Shown piece by piece: positions 43,501 through 49,678 of a DNA stretch of 56,378 nucleotides (the stretch's first letter is position 1; each line of letters starts with the position of its first letter). The stretch comes from Candidatus Saccharimonadota bacterium (GTDB lineage Bacteria; Patescibacteriota; Saccharimonadia; Saccharimonadales; Saccharimonadaceae). Under the pieces are notes generated by a model. The model was not told where the DNA came from and searched no databases. It saw only the letters and a list, made by a program, of their open reading frames with translations. The translations under genes were made by a program, and so were the position numbers. The stretch lies in NCBI GenBank assembly GCA_017447485.1, contig JAFSNI010000021.1, forward strand, positions 1 through 56,378, written 5' to 3'.

Positions 43501-44232
43501 ATGAAATTAGAATTTATCCCCGTTAGAACCCGCATCGTTCATCCGCCAAAAGATGATATCACGGACATTATCGACTCCCTCGACATCAAAGACGGCGACA
43601 TTGTCTTCATTACTTCAAAAATTATGGGTATCCATGAAGGCCGCACTGTCAAAACCGACGAAATAGCAAAAGAAGACCTCATTAGAAAAGAAGCCGAACG
43701 TTACCTCCCTTACGTTAGTGGTACTGGCAATTTTCACGTCAACCTTACCGTCACCCAAAATGTTCTCATCCCTGCCGCCGGCATTGACGAGTCGAACGCC
43801 GATGGTTACTTTGTCATGTGGCCAAAAGACCCTGATGCTTCTTGTCGCAAAATTCGCGAGTATTTGATTAAAAAACATGACATCAAAAACCTCGGAGTTG
43901 TCGCCACCGATTCTCACACTACTCCGCTCCGTTGGGGTGTCACCGGTATTTCCATTGGTCTTGCTGGCGTTGAGCCTTTAAAAGACATCCGCGGCGAGCC
44001 AGATTTGTTCGGTCGCCTTATGCATATCACTAAGGTCGACCTCATCGACCCACTCACTTCTATGGCGGTTCTTCTCATGGGTGAAAGCGACGAATGCACT
44101 CCAATCGTCATTCTCCGCGGTTACCAAGGCATCCCATTTTCAGATACCGCCTCTATGCGAGATTTTAAGATTTTACCTTCTGAAGATTTATACCAAGCCC
44201 TCATCGACGTTATTCCAAAGGTAGAAAAATAA
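43501..44232 (+). CDS. CofE-like gamma-glutamyl ligase family protein
   Basis: 243 aa. Matches the F420-0:gamma-L-glutamate ligase fold: VRTRIVHPPKDDITDII, DIVFITSKIMGIHEGR, VTQNVLIPAAGIDESNADGY, ATDSHTTPLRWGVTGISIGLAGVEPLKDIRG. No other F420 gene is nearby, so it may act on folate or another acceptor. TATAAT at 43488-43493 is 7 nt before the ATG. It overlaps the DUF167 gene by 1 nt. Confidence 0.85.
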   Translation: MKLEFIPVRTRIVHPPKDDITDIIDSLDIKDGDIVFITSKIMGIHEGRTVKTDEIAKEDLIRKEAERYLPYVSGTGNFHVNLTVTQNVLIPAAGIDESNADGYFVMWPKDPDASCRKIREYLIKKHDIKNLGVVATDSHTTPLRWGVTGISIGLAGVEPLKDIRGEPDLFGRLMHITKVDLIDPLTSMAVLLMGESDECTPIVILRGYQGIPFSDTASMRDFKILPSEDLYQALIDVIPKVEK

Positions 44233-44450
44233 TGCCAGAGTATAAAGTAATCGTCAAACCCGGCAGCTCTCAAGAAAAAATTCTCGAAACTGCCCCAGGC
44301 GAACTAACCGTCTATCTCCGCGCCAAGCCCCACGACGGCGAGGCCAACGACGCCCTGGTTAAACTCCTCTCCAAGCATTTCAAAGTCGGAAAAACCTCCA
44401 TTAAAATCTCCCGCGGCGCCCATTCCCACGTCAAAATCATCCAATTTTAA
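44232..44450 (+). CDS. DUF167/YggU family protein
   Basis: 72 aa, small conserved fold with the family segment LTVYLRAKPHDGEANDALVKLLSKHFKV. Function is unknown. The stop of the CofE-like gene overlaps its start (TAATG), so they are co-translated. Confidence 0.88.
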   Translation: MPEYKVIVKPGSSQEKILETAPGELTVYLRAKPHDGEANDALVKLLSKHFKVGKTSIKISRGAHSHVKIIQF

Positions 44451-44467
44451 CGTGCTATAATAATTTT

Positions 44468-45031
44468 ATGGATCAAACATTACTACTTTGGCTCAGCGTT
44501 ATCATTATTGTCGCGTTCGGCACTCTCGCTCATTTTCTTTACGATCTCGCCCATCAGCCTAAAGCCCTCGGCATTTTCACTGCCGTCAATGAATCAACTT
44601 GGGAGCACATCAAAATCGCCATTACCCCAACTTTACTCTGGAGCCTCATCGACGGCTATCTTTATGGCGCCAATCCAAATTACTTCCCCGCTAGACTCTT
44701 AAGCCTCCTCGTTCTCACCTTTTTTATCCCCCTAGCCTATTATTCATATCGCCGCCTCGCCAAAAAATCCATTCTGCCTATAGATATTTCTATCTTTATC
44801 ATTGCCATCATTCTCGCCCAGCTCACCTTCTTTGCTCTTATTAATCTGCCGGCCTTTAGCTACTGGATTTCTTATCTTGCCACCGTTGGTACTTTCATCT
44901 TCTTTGGCGCCTATATGACTCTTACCCTCATGCCGCAAAAAGCTCCAATCTTCAAAGATCCGATTACCGGCAAATACGGCTTTCTCGCCCACCGCGATTT
45001 CTTTAAATCCCGCCGCAAACACAAAAAATAG
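44468..45031 (+). CDS. Five-to-six-TM membrane protein, DUF6512-like
   Basis: 187 aa. Helices include LLLWLSVIIIVAFGTLAHFLY, LLSLLVLTFFIPLAYYSY and ISIFIIAIILAQLTFFALI, and the segment FTAVNESTWEHIKIAITP is the recognisable family motif. It ends in a basic tail (KSRRKHKK). Function unknown. TGC-TATAAT ends 6 nt before the ATG. The stop codon lies inside the left 118-bp direct repeat of the island, so the repeat begins within the gene. Confidence 0.75.
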   Translation: MDQTLLLWLSVIIIVAFGTLAHFLYDLAHQPKALGIFTAVNESTWEHIKIAITPTLLWSLIDGYLYGANPNYFPARLLSLLVLTFFIPLAYYSYRRLAKKSILPIDISIFIIAIILAQLTFFALINLPAFSYWISYLATVGTFIFFGAYMTLTLMPQKAPIFKDPITGKYGFLAHRDFFKSRRKHKK

Positions 45032-45051
45032 CCCTGCGGCTATTCCCCTGT

Positions 45052-45185
45052 GGTATGCCCGGCACGATTCGCATCGAACTTTAGTGAGATCCGAATCGGA
45101 GAACAGGCTTCTGGATTTGGTATGCCCGGCACGATTCGCATCGAACTTTAGTGAGATCCGAATCGGAGAACAGGCTTCTGGATTT
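45052..45185 (+). repeat. Two identical tandem 67-bp units with tRNA 3'-end core
   Basis: 45052-45118 and 45119-45185 are identical. A third copy lies at 47607-47673 and is followed directly by the functional tRNA-Arg 3' end. Each unit starts with the tRNA core and contains CGATTCG and CGAATCG arms that can form a 7-bp stem. Confidence 0.9.
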
Positions 45186-45380
45186 GTGTCTTGACGTGGA
45201 CGTGGAGTGCTGGAATAACAATTTGCGCGCCCATCGAAAATTATCCGTGCCAGGCGGCTTTCCTCTCGCCCATCCACTCGCCCCATCGCATCGCCCTGCA
45301 ATTTGTTCGGTTTTGCGAGGATAAAAAAGAAGTCCTTGGCGAGGTGAATACTCACCCTCAAGGGCTTCGATAACTATATT
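45186..45380. other. Non-coding segment after the 67-bp units
   Basis: No convincing gene. It contains the left arm of a 24-bp inverted repeat (45258-45281) and an imperfect hairpin near 45340-45358 (GAGGTGA, ATAC loop, TCACCCTC) downstream of the nuclease gene on the minus strand, without a clear T tract. Confidence 0.5.
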
Positions 45381-45785
45381 CTACCGCACAATCTCGTTTA
45401 TGTCAACAACTTTACCGCCCCTAGTGACAAACAGAAGGCGTTTAATGCCCTTGCCCTCCCTAAGACGAGCAATCAGGAAACTTTGGATGCTTGAGTCGTG
45501 TATTCTTTTCATACGGAACGAATCTATTACGATGTTTGCAGACTGGTGATTAATCGCTCTGACTATATTGCGCTGGATAGATTTTGTGCTTGACCCTTCG
45601 GGGGCTTTGAATTCAAAAATCGTATTGTCAATAAAAGCGTCTGCAGAACCCATAGTCTTATTCTCTGGTATGAATCGCACGTCATAACCGGCATTTGCAA
45701 GTGCGGTGGCGGTATGTAATTCGTGTGGCCAAACATTCACGCCCTGTTCGATTACGATAGTGCCTTTGATTGCATTTTTCTTCAT
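45381..45785 (-). CDS. Stand-alone CdiA-CT-type tRNA nuclease-like protein
   Basis: 134 aa. The fold is PD-(D/E)XK-like: GSADAFIDNTIFEFKAPEG (about residues 45-63) supplies the D and E-x-K catalytic residues, followed by IQRNIVRAINHQSANIVID. This resembles the CdiA C-terminal nuclease domain that cleaves tRNA in contact-dependent inhibition, here without the long CdiA carrier and without a signal peptide. It may act as a cytoplasmic toxin or be secreted by the T4SS (inference). No immunity gene was recognised. TGG-TATAAT ends 6 nt before the ATG. Confidence 0.65.
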   Translation of the reverse strand: MKKNAIKGTIVIEQGVNVWPHELHTATALANAGYDVRFIPENKTMGSADAFIDNTIFEFKAPEGSSTKSIQRNIVRAINHQSANIVIDSFRMKRIHDSSIQSFLIARLREGKGIKRLLFVTRGGKVVDINEIVR

Positions 45786-45806
45786 GTCTCAATTATACCA
45801 GAGAAT

Positions 45807-45938
45807 ATGGCGAGCAAAAAAATAATAGCAATCGGTCTATGCTTGACTTTCCCGCGCCGGGCGGCGGGAGGAATGGAATTGCTCCTTGGAGCAATAGAGT
45901 CGCTTCCCTTAAATTCGTGGACTCGGCGTGTTCTCTAG
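45807..45938 (+). pseudogene. Possible glycosyltransferase N-terminal fragment
   Basis: A 43-codon frame (MASKKIIAIGLCLTFPRR...GGMELLLGAIE) resembles the first strand and GG-E segment of a GT-B glycosyltransferase, then stops. It may be a gene scar left inside the inverted repeat, or chance. It lacks a convincing start signal. Confidence 0.25.
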
Positions 45939-46061
45939 CATTTCAGCGGTTTAAACTCCGAGCGAGTGGATGGGCGAGTGGAAAGGTAAGCGGGATGCGC
46001 CGCAGTTGACTTTGGGGCGAGAATCTGCTCCTTTGGTGCTCCATAATCTGGCAAAATGGGC
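45939..46061. other. Gap with inverted-repeat arm, no gene
   Basis: Contains the right arm of the 24-bp inverted repeat (45962-45985). A perfect hairpin (ATTGCTCC-TT-GGAGCAAT) lies just before it, inside the short frame. I see no credible gene between 45939 and the FISUMP start at 46290; the rest is the promoter and structured leader. Confidence 0.5.
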
Positions 46062-46090
46062 TTTACTGAAAAACGGGAGCATGATAAAAT
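46062..46090 (+). promoter_or_regulatory. Promoter of the FISUMP gene leader
   Basis: TTTACT at 46062-46067, 17-nt spacer, TAAAAT at 46085-46090 (preceded by TGA). The predicted start, near 46097, coincides with the 5' end of the closing stem of the leader at 46095. Confidence 0.6.
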
Positions 46091-46094
46091 TAAA

Positions 46095-46258
46095 GTGCAA
46101 TCTATTAGTTTCTACGGAACGTTTTTTAAACAAGAAGTTCATTAGACGATGTGAATGGCATCACTTGGCCTTTTAGTCGTCTAATGCGTTTCGTGTTAAG
46201 GCTAATAGATTGCACCCAAGTGGTGCCATTTTTGTTTAGCCTTTAATGTGGCACCGCT
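46095..46258 (+). ncRNA. Structured leader RNA with long pseudoknot (candidate cis-regulator)
   Basis: Three helices by hand: P1, 14 perfect pairs, 46095-46108 with 46202-46215; P2, 10 perfect pairs, 46140-46149 with 46177-46186, extended by 46113-46121 with 46187-46195; and P3, 15 pairs with one G-T, 46154-46168 (loop of P2) with 46216-46230 (directly after P1). P3 crosses P1, so it is a pseudoknot. A rival hairpin pairs 46219-46228 with 46249-46258 and would break P3. The FISUMP Shine-Dalgarno (GAGGT, 46281-46285) follows. It matches no riboswitch I recognise. Confidence 0.6.
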
Positions 46259-46289
46259 AGGGTCGGGTAAATATAAAAGTGAGGTATCC

Positions 46290-47573
46290 ATGCGGGCAGT
46301 CAAAAACATAAGATCAAAGCTAGAAAGTTCAAAACGCATTTTAACAGAGGGTGCAAAAATCATAACCTTGTGTTTTGGAATCTCAACCTTATGTTCCGCT
46401 CATGCCTCTGCTTTGTCTGCCCAAGAAGAAGTAGACCTTCAGTTTACCTTTGTCCCTTCACTCTCTATTAGCCTCTCGGATAGCCGTATCTACATAGACA
46501 ATCTCACTCCCGGAAATTATGCTAACAGTAACACCATTCGCATCAATGTAACCACCAACAGCGCCTTCGGCTACACTCTCACCGCTACAGTTGGGAACGA
46601 AGAAGATTATACCAGCAATGAGTTAATCAACGCTGATTCCAAAGCAACCTTTTCCAGCATTGACAGTAATGCTGAACTCACTTTGAACAACTTTAATCCA
46701 AACTATTGGGGCTATACTACTGCTACCAGTGTCGGCAGTAGTTCTTTATATTCTGGCTTAACTTACAACGCAAGCACCATCATCAATAAAACTATGAGCT
46801 CTAGCGGCAGAGCTTTCCGCGAATATCCAGGCACTAATACCACGAACTTTACTATTGGTGCTAGCGCCAGTAGCGACCAACTCTCCGGCGAATACACCAA
46901 CGTGATTGGCTTTGAACTGATCGCAAATGTGGATACTGATGTCTATACTTTCATGCAAGATGTCACCAAAGCACAGCTTGCGGCCTTGCTTCCAAATATC
47001 GGTGACACGATGATTCTGACTGACAAGCGAGATTATAATGAATATCAGATTACAAATATTGACGGCACTTATTGGATGACTGGAAATCTTCAGATTACCG
47101 GAGTCGTTACGGCGGCTCTCTCAAACTTCACTGGCGCAGACTTTAACATTTCTGCCGGATCTCTGATTTCAGGCGACAGTTATTCTGAGGCTCGCTCTGC
47201 TTATTATAGCGATAGTGACCATCCAGAATACGGTGCCTATTACAATTATTGTGCAGCTTCAGCGGGAACAGTGTGTAATAGTTCCACTCAGACAGATTCT
47301 ACTGTAGATATCTGTCCGGCTGGTTGGCGCTTACCAACACAAGCCGAGATACAGGCTATCGCCAATACCAGTGGTGCTAATTTTAATCTCGTTACCGCTG
47401 GTTACTATAATGGTGGGGAGTTAAGACTTGCTGGATCGCGCGGATACTGGTGGTCTGCTACTGCCAGCAATGCGACAGGGCAATATATCCTGTACTACAA
47501 TGATAGCTGGAATGTTGACCACAGCGGCAAGCGCTACGGGCGCTCCATCCGCTGCATCAAAGCCGATGACTAG
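46290..47573 (+). CDS. Secreted FISUMP-domain surface protein
   Basis: 427 aa from ATG 46290, chosen because GAGGT is 5 nt upstream; a longer GTG frame begins inside the leader hairpin. Signal peptide at about 1-40 (IITLCFGISTLCSAHASA). A beta-rich region follows (DSRIYIDNLTPGNYANSN, INVTTNSAFGYTLTATVGN), then a C-terminal FISUMP domain (CPAGWRLPTQAEIQAIA...GSRGYWWSAT...RYGRSIRCI), a C-type-lectin-like fold. It is probably exported and displayed on the surface. Codon use is more mixed than in flanking genes. It is the main cargo of the tRNA-Arg island. Confidence 0.85.
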   Translation: MRAVKNIRSKLESSKRILTEGAKIITLCFGISTLCSAHASALSAQEEVDLQFTFVPSLSISLSDSRIYIDNLTPGNYANSNTIRINVTTNSAFGYTLTATVGNEEDYTSNELINADSKATFSSIDSNAELTLNNFNPNYWGYTTATSVGSSSLYSGLTYNASTIINKTMSSSGRAFREYPGTNTTNFTIGASASSDQLSGEYTNVIGFELIANVDTDVYTFMQDVTKAQLAALLPNIGDTMILTDKRDYNEYQITNIDGTYWMTGNLQITGVVTAALSNFTGADFNISAGSLISGDSYSEARSAYYSDSDHPEYGAYYNYCAASAGTVCNSSTQTDSTVDICPAGWRLPTQAEIQAIANTSGANFNLVTAGYYNGGELRLAGSRGYWWSATASNATGQYILYYNDSWNVDHSGKRYGRSIRCIKADD

Positions 47574-47575
47574 AA

Positions 47576-47693
47576 ACAAAAAATAGCCCTGCGGCTATTC
47601 CCCTATGGTATGCCCGGCACGATTCGCATCGAACTTTAGTGAGATCCGAATCGGAGAACAGGCTTCTGGATTTGGTATGCCCGGCACGATTCG
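47576..47693. repeat. Right copy of the island direct repeat
   Basis: Partner of 45021-45138; one mismatch over 118 bp. It starts 2 nt after the FISUMP stop and includes the AATAGCC hairpin (47580-47600), a 67-bp unit and the tRNA-Arg 3' end. Confidence 0.9.
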
Positions 47694-47749
47694 AACGTGT
47701 GACCTTCAGCTCCGCAAGCTGACGCTCTATCCAACTGAGCTACGGGCAC
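47673..47749 (-). tRNA. tRNA-Arg(GCG)
   Basis: 77 nt on the minus strand with encoded CCA, acceptor GTGCCCG with CGGGCAT (one G-T pair), TTCGAAT T-loop, and an anticodon loop TTGCGGA giving GCG, which reads CGC. Most bacteria read CGN with an ACG (inosine) anticodon, so GCG is less common. The 3' end is shared with the island repeat. A TATAAT box (rc of 47815-47820) and a GTGGATG/CATCCAC hairpin lie upstream. Confidence 0.88.
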
Positions 47750-47847
47750 AAATGTGGATGCTTTGGACATCCACCTAGAAATTAAATGAGCATCATCGCA
47801 AGGATGACACACCTATTATAACATATTTTAAGATTTATGTGAGAGTA

Positions 47848-48528
47848 TTATTCGATAATTTTTGCTTCAATCACTTCCGCCAACTTTGTCACCACTACAT
47901 TGTCCCCATCAATCCGGAAAAGCGGCGTTCCGCGCAACTTCACTTTATCACCCATTTCATTTTCAAAAGCAACTCGCTTAGCAACCTCATCACTATACAT
48001 ATCTTTCACAAATTTTTGCACGTCACCTAGCCCCTTCGACGCCGTTTCAAAATAATCGCAAAACAGAGCTTCCGCTCCAGAAGCGGTCGCATAATACCAC
48101 TCAGCTTGGTTTGCAAAGAGCAAATCTTTATAGGCTTCCCAGCAACCTTGAATTGCGGCTGCAGTGGCGGCTTTTGCGGCGGCGGCACCGTTATGGAGTT
48201 TCAAATCATAACTACGAAACACCACCGCGATCTTACCGTCATATTCCTCAACTAGATCTTTTACGGTCTGGTTCTGCTCCGCACAATGGGCACAAGCATA
48301 ATCAGCATATTCATAAACAATCACCTTTGCATTTTCGGCGTCACCGATGATTTTCTCAGGCAAATTGCCAGTTTCGGCCGATGCGGCATGGATTGTATCT
48401 GCCGGGTTTACAGAACTTTCGGGAGTCTGATTAATTGCAACCACCATCACGGCAATTGTAATAAGGCCAAACAACCCCACAATGATATGCCTAAGGCTAA
48501 AAATATCCCTAAATTTCGAATCTTCCAT
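47848..48528 (-). CDS. DsbA-like thioredoxin-fold protein
   Basis: 226 aa. One N-terminal membrane helix (IIVGLFGLITIAVMVVAI, about 14-31) anchors a thioredoxin-fold domain with the redox pair CAHC (in YEYADYACAHCAEQ, about 76-79) and a cis-proline GTPLF near the C-terminus. It belongs to the DsbA/BdbD-like family that makes disulfides in exported proteins, consistent with cysteine-bearing surface proteins in this window. TATAAT (rc of 48535-48540) is 6 nt before the ATG. Confidence 0.9.
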   Translation of the reverse strand: MEDSKFRDIFSLRHIIVGLFGLITIAVMVVAINQTPESSVNPADTIHAASAETGNLPEKIIGDAENAKVIVYEYADYACAHCAEQNQTVKDLVEEYDGKIAVVFRSYDLKLHNGAAAAKAATAAAIQGCWEAYKDLLFANQAEWYYATASGAEALFCDYFETASKGLGDVQKFVKDMYSDEVAKRVAFENEMGDKVKLRGTPLFRIDGDNVVVTKLAEVIEAKIIE

Positions 48529-48583
48529 ATTTTAATTATATAACAAATTAGCACAAAAAGCCACCAAGCGTAAAGCCACACCC

Positions 48584-48612
48584 TTGAAAGCCGCAGGGTT
48601 TTATGCTAAAAT
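48584..48612 (+). promoter_or_regulatory. Promoter of tRNA-Ser(CGA)
   Basis: TTGAAA at 48584-48589, 17-nt spacer, TAAAAT at 48607-48612 preceded by TGC; the tRNA starts 7 nt later. Confidence 0.7.
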
Positions 48613-48619
48613 TATAAAC

Positions 48620-48709
48620 GGAAGCGTGGCCGAGTGGTTGAAGGCGCACGACTCGAAATCGTGTAGGGTCGCAAGGCCCTCGGAGGTTCGAATCCCCTCG
48701 CTTCCGCCA
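48620..48709 (+). tRNA. tRNA-Ser(CGA)
   Basis: 90 nt, acceptor GGAAGCG with CGCTTCC, long variable arm, TTCGAAT T-loop, encoded CCA, anticodon CGA at 48654-48656 (reads UCG). A decayed copy of its 3' end and a terminator follow. Confidence 0.93.
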
Positions 48710-48716
48710 TTTTTTC

Positions 48717-48771
48717 CGAAGGTTCGCATCTTGCGCGAAGCGCAAGATTCCCCATCCTTTCGCTTCCGCCA
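48717..48771 (+). repeat. Decayed copy of the tRNA-Ser(CGA) 3' half
   Basis: The segment repeats the T-arm start (GAAGGTTCG) and the acceptor end CGCTTCCGCCA seen at 48699-48709, but an insert with a perfect hairpin (TCTTGCGC-GAA-GCGCAAGA) splits the T-loop. The identical end plus CCA and following Ts spans about 16 nt. Confidence 0.7.
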
Positions 48772-48774
48772 TTT

Positions 48775-48798
48775 TAAAGACCCAACCGGTCTTTTTTG
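48775..48798 (+). terminator. Terminator of the tRNA-Ser(CGA) unit
   Basis: AAAGACC stem, CAACC loop, GGTCTTT and a T run, just after the decayed tRNA copy. Confidence 0.75.
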
Positions 48799-48813
48799 TT
48801 GTATAATAAAATT

Positions 48814-49305
48814 ATGCAATGGGAAAAAATCACTGACATCATCTTAATCGCCGCCCTCGCCCTTCTCGGCGTTTTCGCCATTTTGGGCCTCACCGAGTGG
48901 ATTAGGCGAAAATCACTTAAAAAAGTCGACCGCGAACTCCTCGCCATGCTCCCCTCTCTGGTCCTCATGGCCGCGACCTACTTCATTTTCGACGAACTCC
49001 TCATTTTAAACACCCGCCCAAACGGCTCCGGCGAGCCGAGCTTCCCTTCCTCGCACACCATGGCGACCACCACCATTTTCCTCATGGCTATCATCGCTCT
49101 CCCGAAATACGTTAAAAACCAGCCTCTCCGCATCGTCCTCGACGTAGTTATGCTTATCCTCATCGCCCTCGTCTCTGTCGGCCGCGTCGCCGCCAACATG
49201 CACTGGGCCTCCGACGTCATCGCCGCCCTCATCTTCTCTGTTATTTTCGCCGCCCTCTATCTTTTAATCCTCAAACTCAAGAAAAAGGAGCCAAACCATG
49301 CCTAG
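48814..49305 (+). CDS. PAP2-family membrane phosphatase
   Basis: 163 aa from ATG 48814, with TATAAT at 48802-48807 6 nt upstream. Four or so membrane helices and the PAP2 motifs RPNGSG...PSFPSSHTM (about 64-81) and SVGRVAANMHWASDV, with catalytic His and Arg. Likely acts on undecaprenyl pyrophosphate or phosphatidyl lipids (substrate not decidable). It overlaps the HIT gene by 8 nt. Confidence 0.88.
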   Translation: MQWEKITDIILIAALALLGVFAILGLTEWIRRKSLKKVDRELLAMLPSLVLMAATYFIFDELLILNTRPNGSGEPSFPSSHTMATTTIFLMAIIALPKYVKNQPLRIVLDVVMLILIALVSVGRVAANMHWASDVIAALIFSVIFAALYLLILKLKKKEPNHA

Positions 49306-49675
49306 CATCTTCACAAAAATCATAAACGGCGAAATCCCGTGCTATAAGATCTACGAAGACGACAAAACTTTCGCCTTCCTCGACATCCACCCCGAATCCA
49401 AGGGCCACACCCTCGTCATCCCAAAAACTGAAGTTGACAAAATCTATGACCTCGAAGACGAAGATTACGCCGCCCTCATGAGCACCGCGAAAAAACTCAG
49501 CAAACACATGGAAACAAAACTCGGCGCTCGCACTCTCTGGAAAGTCGTCGGCACCGATGTCCCCCACGCCCACATTCACCTCATGCCGCTCGACCCAAAC
49601 TGGCAGTATGGCAAAACTCTCGACTTAACTCCAGATGAGTTTGAGGAAATTCGCGCAAAATTATGTTATAATTAA
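49298..49675 (+). CDS. HIT family nucleotide hydrolase
   Basis: 125 aa. The histidine triad is visible as PHAHIHLMPL (about 90-99), following the family start PSIFTKIINGEIPCYKIYEDDKTFAFLDI. It hydrolyses or transfers nucleotide phosphoramidates or dinucleotides. AAGGAG lies 8 nt upstream; it is translated within the PAP2 operon. Confidence 0.93.
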   Translation: MPSIFTKIINGEIPCYKIYEDDKTFAFLDIHPESKGHTLVIPKTEVDKIYDLEDEDYAALMSTAKKLSKHMETKLGARTLWKVVGTDVPHAHIHLMPLDPNWQYGKTLDLTPDEFEEIRAKLCYN

Positions 49676-49678
49676 AAC

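Larger units (their letters stand above)
45258..45985. repeat. 24-bp inverted repeat around the nuclease gene
   Basis: 45258-45281 and the reverse complement of 45962-45985 match at 23 of 24 positions (shared core CTCGCCCATCCACTCGC). They enclose the stand-alone nuclease gene and a short peptide frame, like the ends of a small insertion without transposase. Confidence 0.8.
45021..47693. mobile_element. tRNA-Arg-associated island bounded by 118-bp direct repeats
   Basis: 45021-45138 and 47576-47693 match over 118 bp with one difference (45050 versus 47605), 2555 bp apart. The right copy ends in the 3' part of tRNA-Arg (minus strand); the shared core TGGTATGCCCGGCACGATTC is the tRNA 3' end, including the encoded CCA. 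This is the geometry of integration at a tRNA 3' end. The inside holds a CdiA-CT-like nuclease and a FISUMP surface protein; there is no integrase. Each repeat also carries a hairpin with AATAGCC and GGCTATT arms. Confidence 0.7.

Noticed and set aside
45052-45185. CRISPR-like tandem repeats
   Set aside because: Two identical 67-bp units abut each other with no spacers and no cas genes; they carry a tRNA end.
44744-45361. 205-aa minus-strand open frame over the 67-bp repeats
   Set aside because: It is made of the repeated units and the antisense of the DUF6512 gene; the repeat-coded peptide is duplicated and has no start signal.
46095-46258. Retron-type ncRNA (closing a1/a2-like stem)
   Set aside because: No reverse transcriptase nearby, and the long crossing helix is not a retron feature.
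46290-47573. Diversity-generating retroelement target
   Set aside because: No reverse transcriptase, template repeat or adenine-biased variation can be seen in the window.
47750-47847. Small RNA upstream of tRNA-Arg
   Set aside because: A 7-bp hairpin and promoter are present, but they fit the tRNA leader; no independent RNA can be supported.
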